Source: an uncultured Cellvibrionales bacterium
GTDB taxonomy: Bacteria > Pseudomonadota > Gammaproteobacteria > Pseudomonadales > Dasaniaceae
Assembly: GCA_913019905.1 (NCBI GenBank)
Contig: CAJVZD010000008.1
Coordinates: 95,108-159,107 of the forward strand
Direction: 5' to 3'
DNA length: 64,000 bases
Under the pieces are notes generated by a model. The model ran no database searches, was not told the origin of the DNA, and was given only the letters and a program-made list of their open reading frames with translations. Below are positions 38,055 through 47,747 of the stretch, piece after piece (position 1 is the first letter of the stretch; each line of letters opens with the position of its first letter). Position numbers and translations under genes: made by a program.

Positions 38055-39153
38055 TCATAAACCCATCTTCAGTGAAGCCTCGATAAACAGATCCAATTCG
38101 CCGTCCAGTACAAGCCCACAATTACTGGTTTGAACATTCGTTCTTAGATCTTTTATACGCTGATCATCGAGTACATAAGAGCGAATCTGGCTACCCCAAC
38201 CAATATCCGATTTAGTGTCCTCCAGCGCTTGTGAAGCTTCGCTTCGCTTTAGCATTTCCATTTCATAAAGCTTGGATTTTAGTTGTTTCATCGCAGAATC
38301 ACGATTCTTATGTTGCGACCGCTGGCTCTGACACTGAACCACAATGCCACTGGGCTCATGTGTTATCCGTACAGCAGAATCGGTTTTATTGACATGCTGG
38401 CCGCCAGCGCCACTGGCCCTATAGGTATCCGTGCGAAGATCGGCGGGGTTAATATCAATGTCAATATTCTCGTCGATTTCCGGCGTCACAAATACCGACG
38501 CAAACGATGTATGCCTTCTACTTCCCGAGTCGAACGGGGACTTTCGAACCAGTCTATGGACGCCGGTTTCGGTCCGCAGCCACCCAAAGGCATATTCACC
38601 GCAAAATTGAATTGTTGCACTTTTGATGCCCGCTACGTCGCCGCCAGAGGCCTCTAGCAATTCAGTTTTAAACCCTTTTGCTTCACCCCAGCGCAAATAC
38701 ATACGACAGATCATTTCCGCCCAATCTTGTGCCTCAGTACCGCCTGAGCCCGACTGAATTTCGAGAAATGCATTGTTGGAGTCCATTTCGCCGGAAAACA
38801 TTCGTCGAAACTCCAGCTTTTCAAGATTTGCCGAAAGACCCGACAATTCAGACTCCACTTCCGCAACGGTATCCTCGTCATCTTCCTCCACTGCCAATTC
38901 GAGCAATTCGGCAACATCGTCGAGACCATGGGTCATCGTATCGATGGTATTTACCACGGCTTCGAGCGAAGAACGCTCACGCCCGAGGCTTTGAGCCTTA
39001 TCGGGGTCATCCCAAATACCAGGCTCACCTAGTTCGAGCTCTACCTCTGCAAGCTGCTCCTTTTTGGAATCGTAGTCAAAGATACCCCCGAAGAATTTCC
39101 GTTCTTTCAGACAAGTCTCTAATGGTCTGTTTTATACCTGCAACTTCTAACAT
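38055..39153 (-). CDS. prfB: Peptide chain release factor 2, with programmed +1 frameshift
   Basis: RF2 releases peptides at UAA and UGA. Translation starts at the ATG at 39153 and reads 25 codons ending RGYL before an in-frame TGA (39078-39076). The slippery site is CTT TGA C, preceded by the SD-like GGGGG. A +1 shift continues in frame with the 300-codon ORF that starts at 38957. The complete protein is 25 + 340 = 365 residues, equal to E. coli RF2. The GGQ catalytic motif ([11 protein letters not shown]) is present, and the SPF tripeptide (RKSPFDSG) gives RF2 specificity. The internal ATG at 38957 is not the real start. Confidence 0.97.
39074..39092 (-). promoter_or_regulatory. RF2 autoregulatory +1 frameshift site
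   Basis: On the minus strand: CGGGGGTATCTTTGACTA. The G-rich element acts as an internal Shine-Dalgarno sequence a few bases before CTT-TGA-C. When RF2 is scarce the ribosome pauses at TGA and slips forward one base. The E. coli site differs at only one base in this core. Confidence 0.93.
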
Positions 39154-39505
39154 GGGTTCGGACTCTCGGGTTTATCGTTAAAACCCGGCATTCTACCGTA
39201 AGCTCAAAGCTAAATCTAATGCCTCAAAATATTGACCAGACGAAACTGGAAATCGAGGACAAAAGAAAAGAAAGTTCAGACTTGGCATGAAACGAAGGCT
39301 GTCATCGACGAAATAATTAGACACTTTATATACTGCCGTCCAAAAAAAGCTCTCAGTTCAAGTCCCTTGATTTAGGCAGTGTGAAGAGACCGAAAAACTC
39401 ACTTCGATATAGAGCTGTTTCGACTAGCTCGCTGAACCACTCGCAAATCCCTAAAAGGGCTGAAAACAGCGACATTCATTATTCGAGAATCACGGGCGAT
39501 TCCAT
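39154..39505. other. Intergenic region upstream of prfB
   Basis: These 352 bases separate the prfB start from the end of the small gene at 39506. I see no supported gene, only short open frames without family features and a short CCCT/AGGG hairpin near 39450. Confidence 0.45.
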
Positions 39506-39742
39506 TCAGGAAGATAAAATCGCTAGAATTGCCTGCGAATGTTCGGCTGCTTCTCGACCTAAACTGGTTAAATAACCGCCATCTTGTTGAGTAACTAGCC
39601 CCTTATTGTGCAATCGCTGCACGGCTTTAATTATTTTTTCATCGGCGTCGTGCTGATGAACTTTGATTCCCTCTTGTGTCGTATTGAGATTATATCTGGC
39701 AAGAATATTCAACTCTTCGATAAGTTCAGATTTAAAGGGCAT
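39506..39742 (-). CDS. Small conserved protein, TIGR02647-like
   Basis: This 78-residue protein matches, from memory, the gammaproteobacterial TIGR02647 family: ELIEELNILARYNLNTTQEG at the N-terminus, then RLHNKGLVTQQDGGYLTSLG and EAAEHSQAIL at the C-terminus. The pattern looks like a winged-helix DNA-binding fold (helices, then a GGYLT wing), but no function is established. It is probably monocistronic. Confidence 0.82.
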   Translation of the reverse strand: MPFKSELIEELNILARYNLNTTQEGIKVHQHDADEKIIKAVQRLHNKGLVTQQDGGYLTSLGREAAEHSQAILAILSS

Positions 39743-39818
39743 AAGTTTTCCTTATTATGTAAAAAACGAACAGCGTACTGATTCAAATTATTTAAGCATA
39801 GTAGCAGCCATAGGGACA

Positions 39819-40577
39819 CTAAAAAAACATGGCCGCGACACTACCGCAAACAGTCATCACAAACAAAAACCATTTTAAGGTAGCCGGACTTGCCTTAATC
39901 GCGAATTTAACAGCTAAATGGGCGCCTGTCATCGTCCCGCAAGCCAATACCAAACCCGGAAGCCATCGTACTTGATCTTGCCAGGCAAAAATAATGAGGG
40001 CTATTAATGTAAATGCAAAAGAACACGCAACTTTTAGCGCATTTGTGCGGACCAAATCATAACGCAATGTACCTGCCAACGCCGTGATTAAAATAAAGCC
40101 AACTCCCGCCTGCACAAACCCACCGTAAAAACCAGCACCTGCAAGCCATAGCCACGCCAATGGCCTTTCGCTCATCAAAAAGGGCTGCGTACCTTCCGGC
40201 ACAGCAATGACGCTTGGCTTCAATAACATGACCAGAGTCATACTCACCATTGCTATTAAAAGTAAGGGTTTCAAAATAGCTGCCGGTGCAAAAGAAGCTG
40301 CGATTGCCCCCAAAACGCCTCCAACTAAAGTCGGTAACATTATTGGGCCTAGATCGTTGACGGGTAATTTGTCGTGCTTCCTAAAGCCCAGTGCAGAAAC
40401 TAAGGACTGCATAACAACACCAACACGATTTGTCCCATTCGCTATGTCGGCCGGCATTCCCATAATCATCAACGCGGGTAATGTCAGGTTAGACCCTCCA
40501 CCGGCGAGTGTGTTTATAACTCCCGCGAGTAGTCCTGTTCCAACAAGTAAGATAATCTGACCAATACCTAGTTCCAT
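39819..40577 (-). CDS. TauE/SafE family membrane permease
   Basis: The 252-residue protein is strongly hydrophobic, with about eight membrane segments. It shows the family features GLLAGVINTLAGGGSNLTLPAL near the N-terminus and GGFVQAGVGFILI in the second half, the internal duplication of TSUP/TauE-SafE exporters of sulfite, sulfoacetate or related anions. The substrate cannot be told from sequence. It stands alone, divergent from an acyl-CoA dehydrogenase gene. Confidence 0.9.
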   Translation of the reverse strand: MELGIGQIILLVGTGLLAGVINTLAGGGSNLTLPALMIMGMPADIANGTNRVGVVMQSLVSALGFRKHDKLPVNDLGPIMLPTLVGGVLGAIAASFAPAAILKPLLLIAMVSMTLVMLLKPSVIAVPEGTQPFLMSERPLAWLWLAGAGFYGGFVQAGVGFILITALAGTLRYDLVRTNALKVACSFAFTLIALIIFAWQDQVRWLPGLVLACGTMTGAHLAVKFAIKASPATLKWFLFVMTVCGSVAAMFF

Positions 40578-40723
40578 TTGATTCTCGAATTATGAAATCA
40601 ACACAAAAATTGCCATAATAGCATTAAACAGTTCGGTGGCTAACTGAGAGTATTAAATCCAATACTGACAAATATCGAAAGCATGAAATACGAAACCATC
40701 GGAAAATCAAACATAGGTGAACC

Positions 40724-41884
40724 ATGCAACTATCGTTAACTGAAGAACAGACCATGATCCAGCTGACCGCTCGTCAATTTGCCGAAGGTAAATTGTGTGA
40801 CAATGCTGCCCCTCTCGATCACCACGAAGGCCGGAGTACATTTTTTTCCAACCTTAAAGAGCTCGCTCAGCTCGGTTTTATGGGGTTAAACATTCGTTCT
40901 GAGTACGGCGGTACGGAAGCGGGTGTGATTGCCTTCAGCTTATCGATTACAGAACTTGCACGCGCCTGCGCTGCCACCGCGGTAACAACTTCAGTTACCA
41001 ACATGGTTGCAGAAGTAATCCAGTCAATCGGTAGCAAAGAACAAAAACAGCATTATCTTCCCAAAATTTGTAGCGGCGAATATCCCGCTGCAGGATTCTG
41101 TCTGACCGAAGCAAACGCCGGTTCCGACCCTTCTTCAATGCGGACGACTGCAATTGTCGACGACGGGCACTGGGTTTTAAACGGGGAAAAGATCTACATT
41201 ACCAGCGCTGAATATGCGGGGGCATTTGTCGTTTGGGCCGTTACCGACGCTAAGGCGGCAAAAGGCAAAGGCATTTCCTGCTTTTTGGTAGATGCTGATA
41301 CGGCAGGCCTCGAAATATCCAAACCTGAGTCCAAAATGGGTCAGACTGGATCGTCCACCAATACGGTTACATTTGATGATTGTCGTATCCCTGCCAGTGC
41401 CTTACTCGGCGCCGAAGGACAGGGCTACAAAGTAGCCGTTGGCGAGCTAGCCGGTGGCAGAATAGGTATCGCGTCGCTCGCCTTAGGTATTGGTGAAGCA
41501 GCCATGGACTATGCGCGTAGCTACATTGTGGAGCGTGAACAATTTGGTCAAAAGATATCAAGTTTTCAGGGACTTCAATGGATGCTGGCAGATCGATTTA
41601 CAGAACTTGAAGCGTCCCGCTTACTAATAATGCAAGCCGCCTACAATAAAGAACAAGGTCGTCCTTTTGGAACATCCGCTTCTATGGCGAAATTGTTTGC
41701 CAGCGAGAAAGCCAACGACGCCTGTTATACTGCTCTTCAGTTGATGGGTGGGGCCGGATATATCCGGGATTATCCACTGGAACGCATGGCACGAGATGTG
41801 CGTATAACGTCCATTTACGAAGGTACGAGCGAAATACAACGCGTTATAATTTCTCGCGACTTACTTAAAAATGTTTCCTCATAA
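40724..41884 (+). CDS. Acyl-CoA dehydrogenase (short/branched-chain type)
   Basis: This 386-residue FAD enzyme has all canonical blocks: FCLTEANAGSDPSSM (flavin N5 loop), TFDDCRIPASALLG, the FGQKISSFQGLQWMLAD segment and the C-terminal RDVRITSIYEGTSEIQRVII, in which the YEGT glutamate is the usual catalytic base of the short-chain and isobutyryl-CoA type. It is preceded by GGTGAACC before the ATG. The exact acyl chain is not determined by these motifs. Confidence 0.93.
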   Translation: MQLSLTEEQTMIQLTARQFAEGKLCDNAAPLDHHEGRSTFFSNLKELAQLGFMGLNIRSEYGGTEAGVIAFSLSITELARACAATAVTTSVTNMVAEVIQSIGSKEQKQHYLPKICSGEYPAAGFCLTEANAGSDPSSMRTTAIVDDGHWVLNGEKIYITSAEYAGAFVVWAVTDAKAAKGKGISCFLVDADTAGLEISKPESKMGQTGSSTNTVTFDDCRIPASALLGAEGQGYKVAVGELAGGRIGIASLALGIGEAAMDYARSYIVEREQFGQKISSFQGLQWMLADRFTELEASRLLIMQAAYNKEQGRPFGTSASMAKLFASEKANDACYTALQLMGGAGYIRDYPLERMARDVRITSIYEGTSEIQRVIISRDLLKNVSS

Positions 41885-42170
41885 ACGGAAAATTTATACT
41901 GTTTTATGCCAGATTCCCAGGATACAATTTGCTTACATAACACTGTCAATACACCTTTTTTCCAGTTTGCGCGTTGTGCGGGCACTGTCTATTAAGGTAG
42001 TATTCAACTCGGCGATCCAGTAGTAACGACCCTTCCCCTAGCGGTCGTATTAAGGTCAGTCGCAGGGCTAAATAACGGGGCCTGTTGCAGGGATAGTAAC
42101 ACTCATATGCGCAAATATGATTTTGCGATCGACGACACCATTAATCTCAATACGGAAATTAGGTCAATTC

Positions 42171-42614
42171 ATGGCTACATATCAATACAGAGTGATTTTT
42201 GACGGGACATTAACCGGAGAGTTTGATCTAGAAACCTCGAAAAAACGGTTTTCAAAATTATTTAAGTTAAGTAGCACCCGAACAGAATCTCTCTTTTGCG
42301 GAAAAAAAGTTACCGTAAAAAAGAACATTTCTGAGGAAGATGCGCTTAACTTGATGTTGCACATCGCCAATGCAGGTGGAAAATGTTACCTGGAGAAAAT
42401 TCCCGAACCGAAAGAAGCTTTTACTGACAGGCGAAACAAAGCCTACGACCAACGGCGTAAGTTTAGAAGAGGTGCTAGAGCCGGTTCCATCGTTCAAGAC
42501 CGCCGCTTACATATTCGGCGCGTCGGTGACAAAGAACTCTTTGAAGAATTAGTACTCTCTAAGCAAAACATTCCCGTAGCTTTCGATGCATACCCAAAAA
42601 GGTCTACAAAATAA
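42171..42614 (+). CDS. Small conserved protein of unknown function
   Basis: The 147-residue protein starts at the ATG at 42171 (MATYQYRVIFDG); the frame is open to 42117, but that extension lacks similarity. The first 75 residues (KLFKLSSTRTESLFCGKKVTVKK, then LMLHIANAGGKCYLEK) resemble a small alpha/beta domain found at the N-terminus of some DUF805-type and related proteins in gammaproteobacteria. The second half is very basic (RRKFRRGARAGSIVQDRRLHIRR) and suggests nucleic acid or phosphate binding. The function is unknown. Confidence 0.7.
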   Translation: MATYQYRVIFDGTLTGEFDLETSKKRFSKLFKLSSTRTESLFCGKKVTVKKNISEEDALNLMLHIANAGGKCYLEKIPEPKEAFTDRRNKAYDQRRKFRRGARAGSIVQDRRLHIRRVGDKELFEELVLSKQNIPVAFDAYPKRSTK

Positions 42615-42834
42615 GGGCGTGCGAGGGGAGAGAGTTGACCTTCACTTTTGATGGTAAGAAATTAAAGACCCAAGCCTGGCACGATATTCCCAGGAACTTA
42701 ATGAGTCAATAGACGAGCAACTACCAAAGCGAAACCGACTAAGCGAATCCAGTCTTTGTCGCTTATAAACATAATCGAATCAAAATCGAATGGATATTCA
42801 AATAAGAACACTGAAAGACAGCCTGGACTAATGA

Positions 42835-44325
42835 ATGAAGAAACTGCAGGGTATTTTATCTATTGATCAAGGCACAACGAGTAGTCGTGCAATTGTGTTC
42901 GACAAAGACGCTAACGTTATCTCGATTGCTCAAAAAGAATTTCCGCAACTCTTTCCAAAAGACGGCTGGGTGGAACACGACTCGGAAGCCATATGGGAGA
43001 CTACGCTTGCTAGCGCCAATGCTGCTATAGCCCAGGCAAGCACCAACGGCGTAAGTATTCAGTGCATAGGCATTACCAATCAAAGAGAAACCACGATTGT
43101 TTGGGATCGGGAAACCGGCAAACCCGTCTATAACGCTATTGTCTGGCAAGATCGACGAACACAAGAATTTTGTAAAACCCTACGGGAAAGAAACCTTGAA
43201 GAATCCATTCAAGCAAAAACGGGGTTGCTAATTGACCCCTATTTTTCCTGTACCAAATTGGCGTGGATTCTCGATAATATTGACGGCGTTCGGCAAAAAG
43301 CAGACCAGGGAAAGCTTGCATTCGGAACTGTCGATTGTTTTTTGATATGGCGGTTAACGGGTGGAGAATCACACGCCACCGACGCCACGAACGCAAGCCG
43401 AACCGGTTTGTTTAATATCCATACTCAATCATGGGACGAAGATTTACTGAAACTTTATAACATCCCCGCCTCTCTTCTACCGGAGGTTAAGGATTCAGCC
43501 GCGGAATTTGGAGTCACTCTAAAACCGTTGCTGGGCGAAGCAATACCAATACTCGGTGTCGCCGGTGACCAACAAGCTGCTGCAATAGGACAGTGTTGCT
43601 TCGAGCCCGGCGCCATTAAAAGTACCTACGGAACTGGATGTTTTGTATTGATGAATACCGGCGAAAAAGCGTTTGTATCAAAGAACCGATTACTCACAAC
43701 GGTTGCTTATAGAATCGCAGGGAAACCAACATACGCAATCGAAGGGTCAATTTTTGTAGCCGGTGCAGCCATTCAATGGCTACGAGACGGACTGGGGATA
43801 ATAAAGAGCGCGGCAGAAACCACCCAGATGGCTAAGGGGTTGGAAGACAATCGTGGCGTGTATTTTGTTCCGGCCTTAACTGGCCTTGGCGCTCCCTATT
43901 GGCAACCTGACGCCCGCGGCGCAATATTTGGATTAACTAGAGATACCGGGCCGGCCGAACTCGTTAGGGCTGCGTTGGAATCGGTTTGCTACCAAACCGC
44001 CGATTTATTCTCCGCAATGGCCTCGGACGGGGTAAAGCCTTCTTCCATTCGAGTAGACGGAGGTATGACAGCTAACGACTGGATGACGCAGTTCCTCGCT
44101 GACATTCTGGATTTACCGGTCGAACGACCCGATGTATTGGAAACAACGGCCCTAGGTGCGGCCTATTTGGCTGGTTTCCAAGCCGGAATCTATGACAACT
44201 TAGAAGAATTGTCCAGCCAGTGGCGCTGTGAAAAAAGGTTTGAAGCAAATATGGACAAGCAAACGAGGAAAGATTTGTTAGCGGGCTGGCATGGTGCGAT
44301 CCATAAAATCGTAAATCCTAACTAG
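42835..44325 (+). CDS. glpK: Glycerol kinase
   Basis: GlpK phosphorylates glycerol to sn-glycerol-3-phosphate. The 496-residue protein has the FGGY-family start [16 protein letters not shown], then [27 protein letters not shown] and the C-terminal [17 protein letters not shown] signature. Length matches the family. No glpF or glpD is nearby, so import and oxidation of glycerol must be encoded elsewhere. Confidence 0.97.
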   Translation: MKKLQGILSIDQGTTSSRAIVFDKDANVISIAQKEFPQLFPKDGWVEHDSEAIWETTLASANAAIAQASTNGVSIQCIGITNQRETTIVWDRETGKPVYNAIVWQDRRTQEFCKTLRERNLEESIQAKTGLLIDPYFSCTKLAWILDNIDGVRQKADQGKLAFGTVDCFLIWRLTGGESHATDATNASRTGLFNIHTQSWDEDLLKLYNIPASLLPEVKDSAAEFGVTLKPLLGEAIPILGVAGDQQAAAIGQCCFEPGAIKSTYGTGCFVLMNTGEKAFVSKNRLLTTVAYRIAGKPTYAIEGSIFVAGAAIQWLRDGLGIIKSAAETTQMAKGLEDNRGVYFVPALTGLGAPYWQPDARGAIFGLTRDTGPAELVRAALESVCYQTADLFSAMASDGVKPSSIRVDGGMTANDWMTQFLADILDLPVERPDVLETTALGAAYLAGFQAGIYDNLEELSSQWRCEKRFEANMDKQTRKDLLAGWHGAIHKIVNPN

Positions 44326-44638
44326 GGCCAAACTCCATGGCTGCGTCCACTCGGCGTCAATAACCCCTATATTCCAGTTATTTTGTCGCAAGATGATGGC
44401 GGGAAATCCCAGACAAAAATGAGGAATTCTTGAACACAGTCACTCGCCGAGTATTTTTTGTAGCTAATGTTTTCATAGCCAAAAGATTTAATGAGTAAAT
44501 GTTTTCACAGGTATTTTCAAAGAAAAGTATAGCCCCCTCTTCCTCGCTAAAACAACAGCCACCAAGCTGTAATACTCATCGAATAGTTTGTAATGAATGA
44601 AAGAATCAGTATCATAGGCTTTTAATAAGAATACAGAT
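44326..44638. other. Intergenic region between glpK and the TRAP transporter genes
   Basis: The 313 bases contain no supported gene. The half near the TAXI protein is AT-rich and presumably holds its promoter, but no element can be assigned with confidence. Confidence 0.4.
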
Positions 44639-45661
44639 ATGAGCCGAAATCGCGCACTTTGTTGCCTACTTTTTGTCATCAGCGGACTGACAGCCTGCAG
44701 TGAATCTCGAACTACCTTTGCTATCGCTACCGGAGGCCCTGCTGGGCTCTACTATCCCTATGGTGGCGGTATGGCGTCTATCTGGTCAAAATATTTGACT
44801 GACGTTAACGTCAAGGCCGAGGTCACCGGCGGCTCTGTGATCAACGTCATTCAAGTGGCTCGAAAAGAAAGTGAAATGGGCATTGCGATGGCTGACGTTG
44901 TAACCGATGCGTATCTGGGGCAAGGACTTTTTCCGGAGCCGTTACCCCTAAGGGTTCTTTTCCCCGCCTACCCCAATATTATTCATATACTGACTCTCAG
45001 TGATAGCGGTGTTAAGTCCGCGTCCGATCTAAAGGGTAAGCGTGTATCTCTCGGTGCGGCTGGTTCCGGTACATCTGTTGCTGCCGAAAATGTACTCACC
45101 GGATTAGACATCAAGTTCGAAGATTTTGCCCCCATGTACCTCAGTTTCGGCGAGACCACTTCGGCACTAAAAGATGGGAGTATCGACGTCGGTTTTGTGG
45201 TCGGCGGCCTGGGAATATCGGCCGTAACAGAACTCGCGGTAACACGAGATTTGACTATAGTGCCGCTGTCGCCCACCGAGGTGAGCAAGCTAAACGCCAG
45301 GTATCCGGCTTACGCAGCTTACAAAATTCCCGGCACTACCTATAACGGTATTGAGGCTGATATCCAATCCCTCGGTATTTGGAGCGCAGTCGTTGTACAT
45401 GAAGAAATGTCAGAAAGACTCGCCTACCAACTGAGCTGCACGATATACCAGCACCATGAAGAATTACTCAAAGTGTCACAAGTCGCTAAAGCCATGATCG
45501 TAAGTAACATCAATCAAATTGCTGGTGTACCATTGCACGAAGGTACAAAACGATTTCTTCGTAATGTTAATCCGAATAATAAGCCCGCTGCTGTTACAGA
45601 GCCTCATGACAATACGTCAGATAACCATGTTAATAAATTAAATGACTGTACTCAGATCTGA
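44639..45661 (+). CDS. TAXI-family TRAP transporter solute-binding lipoprotein
   Basis: The 340-residue protein has a signal peptide ending in the lipobox LTAC (Cys20), so it is likely a membrane-anchored lipoprotein instead of the usual free periplasmic form. The TAXI signature follows (FAIATGGPAGLYYPYGG), with the LSDSGVKSASDLKGKRVSLGAAGSG block typical of this substrate-binding class. TAXI proteins commonly bind glutamate, 2-oxoglutarate or other small acids; the ligand here is unknown. Its stop lies 20 bases inside the permease gene. Confidence 0.92.
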   Translation: MSRNRALCCLLFVISGLTACSESRTTFAIATGGPAGLYYPYGGGMASIWSKYLTDVNVKAEVTGGSVINVIQVARKESEMGIAMADVVTDAYLGQGLFPEPLPLRVLFPAYPNIIHILTLSDSGVKSASDLKGKRVSLGAAGSGTSVAAENVLTGLDIKFEDFAPMYLSFGETTSALKDGSIDVGFVVGGLGISAVTELAVTRDLTIVPLSPTEVSKLNARYPAYAAYKIPGTTYNGIEADIQSLGIWSAVVVHEEMSERLAYQLSCTIYQHHEELLKVSQVAKAMIVSNINQIAGVPLHEGTKRFLRNVNPNNKPAAVTEPHDNTSDNHVNKLNDCTQI

Positions 45662-47564
45662 CGATAATGCTCCTAAAACTTCCTGGTTAGCTCCTAGCGG
45701 CACCTTAATTGCCGTTATTGCAGTAACCTTGTCGATATTTCAATTATGGCAGCCACTGGTCGGTTTTTTCCCTGCCGGCACAGTGCCTTTTGAACATTTA
45801 TTAGGTTTGCAACCGGCGACCTACTTCAGACCCACTCATCTGTCGTGGATGATCTGCCTCGGTATTCTCGTCTATCCTCTAAAACCGACGCTATTTGGCC
45901 GATATACACGGTTAATGGATGTGACGCTTATTATGTTAGTTCTCTGGGCAACTTCCCGCGTTCTAGCCTTTAACTATCAGGCTATTGACCACCTTTTATA
46001 CGGCCTATCGACCAAAGACTTTGTTGCCGGCGTCATCCTACTAATTTCCACTTTGGAGGTCGCGCGCCGTTCCGTGGGCACGGTTATGATGATTCTTGGG
46101 ATTTGTTTCCTCCTTTACGGGGTATACGGATATTTGCTACCGGATGTTGTCGCGTCGCGGGGATTTAGTTTCGAGAGAATTGTCCGTTTTCAGGTATTTA
46201 CATCGGCGGGACTTTACGGTGCACCGATTGGTATTGCGGCAGGTGCCGTTTTTAGCTTCGTATTGTTTGGCGCATTTTTACAAATAACTGGCGCAGGAAA
46301 GTTTCTTATTGATTTGTCTTTTGCTGCAGCCGGTCGCTATCGCGGTGGACCAGCAAAGGCGAGTGTGATTGCCTCAGCAGCAATGGGTTCGATTTCCGGT
46401 AGCGCCATAGCGAACACCGTGACCACAGGCTCTCTTACCATTCCGATGATGAAGCAGTTAGGTTACAAACCGGAACAAGCCGCCGGCATCGAAGCAGCGG
46501 CCTCTACCGGCGGGCAAATTATGCCACCCATTATGGGAGCCGGTGCATTTGTTATGGCGGAATTCACTAAAACACCCTATGGCGACATTGTATGGATGTC
46601 ACTTGTTCCAGCCATTTTGTATTTCACTTCTGTATTACTCTATGTCCACTTAATGGCCGTCAAGGGTGGTTTTACCGTGATGAGGGGGCAAACGAAAGCC
46701 TGGCAGGTCGTAAAAGACGGATTCCATTTCTTACTCCCTATTTTACTGATTACCGCTCTTTTACTGCAGAACTACTCACCTGTGCTGGTCGGACTCAGTG
46801 GAAGTGCGGCGGTCATCGTGGCAAGTATTTTACGAAAGCATACTCGCATAGGATTGGCTTCTATAAGTAAAGGCATGTCCCAAGGCGCAATAATGGCCGT
46901 TCCGATCTCGCTAGCCTGTGCCGTCGCAGGTATTGTGGTTGGCACTATTGGTCAAACAGGTATTGGGCTTCAGTTTACAGAATCGGTTGTATCACTCTCT
47001 AGTGGACACCTGTGGCTAGCTTTGTTCCTGGTCGCCATCGCAGCGCTGATACTGGGTATGGGCTTACCCGCCACCGCTGCTTACATTGTGTTATCCATCA
47101 TGACTGGACCCGCGTTACAGGAAATGGGACTTGCGCTCATTACCGCTCACATGATTATTTTTTGGTTGTCGCAAACGTCGAACGTCACTCCCCCAATCGC
47201 CTTGGCTGCCTTTGCGGGCGCGGGTATTGCCGGTGCATCGCCAATGCGATCGGCGTTCGAAGCTTTTAAATTAGCTAATGGTCTGTTTGTGATTCCCCTC
47301 ATGATGGCGTATTCATCATTACTACTGGTCGCGGACAATAACTGGCAATCTGTTATACTCTCTGGGCTCTTAACTCTAGTACTGATAGTCACAATCGCCG
47401 CTATTGTTGAAAGCTATTTGTTTACCTCGGTTACTCGGATGTGGCGCATCATAGGTGCAATTAGCGCCCCACTAATACTAGTTCCTATAGACTGGCTGCG
47501 TATCGCGGGAGTCTTGAGCTGTAGTATATTAATCATCCACAACTATATTCTCAGTCGACGGTAA
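45642..47564 (+). CDS. TRAP transporter fused permease (DctQ-DctM type)
   Basis: The 640-residue protein joins the small 4-segment (DctQ-like) and large 12-segment (DctM-like) TRAP subunits, the form usually paired with TAXI proteins. Signature blocks include SAAMGSISGSAIANTVTTG, AAASTGGQIMPPIMGAGAF and GMGLPATAAYIVLSIM. It overlaps the solute-binding gene by 20 bases, indicating one transcript and coupled translation. Uptake is driven by an ion gradient in this family. Confidence 0.95.
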   Translation: MTVLRSDDNAPKTSWLAPSGTLIAVIAVTLSIFQLWQPLVGFFPAGTVPFEHLLGLQPATYFRPTHLSWMICLGILVYPLKPTLFGRYTRLMDVTLIMLVLWATSRVLAFNYQAIDHLLYGLSTKDFVAGVILLISTLEVARRSVGTVMMILGICFLLYGVYGYLLPDVVASRGFSFERIVRFQVFTSAGLYGAPIGIAAGAVFSFVLFGAFLQITGAGKFLIDLSFAAAGRYRGGPAKASVIASAAMGSISGSAIANTVTTGSLTIPMMKQLGYKPEQAAGIEAAASTGGQIMPPIMGAGAFVMAEFTKTPYGDIVWMSLVPAILYFTSVLLYVHLMAVKGGFTVMRGQTKAWQVVKDGFHFLLPILLITALLLQNYSPVLVGLSGSAAVIVASILRKHTRIGLASISKGMSQGAIMAVPISLACAVAGIVVGTIGQTGIGLQFTESVVSLSSGHLWLALFLVAIAALILGMGLPATAAYIVLSIMTGPALQEMGLALITAHMIIFWLSQTSNVTPPIALAAFAGAGIAGASPMRSAFEAFKLANGLFVIPLMMAYSSLLLVADNNWQSVILSGLLTLVLIVTIAAIVESYLFTSVTRMWRIIGAISAPLILVPIDWLRIAGVLSCSILIIHNYILSRR

Positions 47565-47747
47565 CTATGGGCGCTAACGTAGATCGTTATACTCCGCTGC
47601 GAGCATATTCCAGACCGGGAAGACATGAGCTAATTTATCCCCTGTGATTTTGAGATGAATAACTTTGATTTTTACTCCTATAGTTGGGTCCAGGTTCCAA
47701 TGGCCACGAATGGGATTTTGCATGCCTAAATTGGGCCATATTTTTCT

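Noticed and set aside
38055..38957. Release factor 2 as a 300-residue protein starting at 38957
   Set aside because: The real start is at 39153 with a +1 frameshift at 39078; the shorter frame lacks the N-terminal domain.
39340..39400. tRNA-like T-arm sequence GTTCAAGTCC
   Set aside because: No acceptor, D or anticodon arm can be paired around it.
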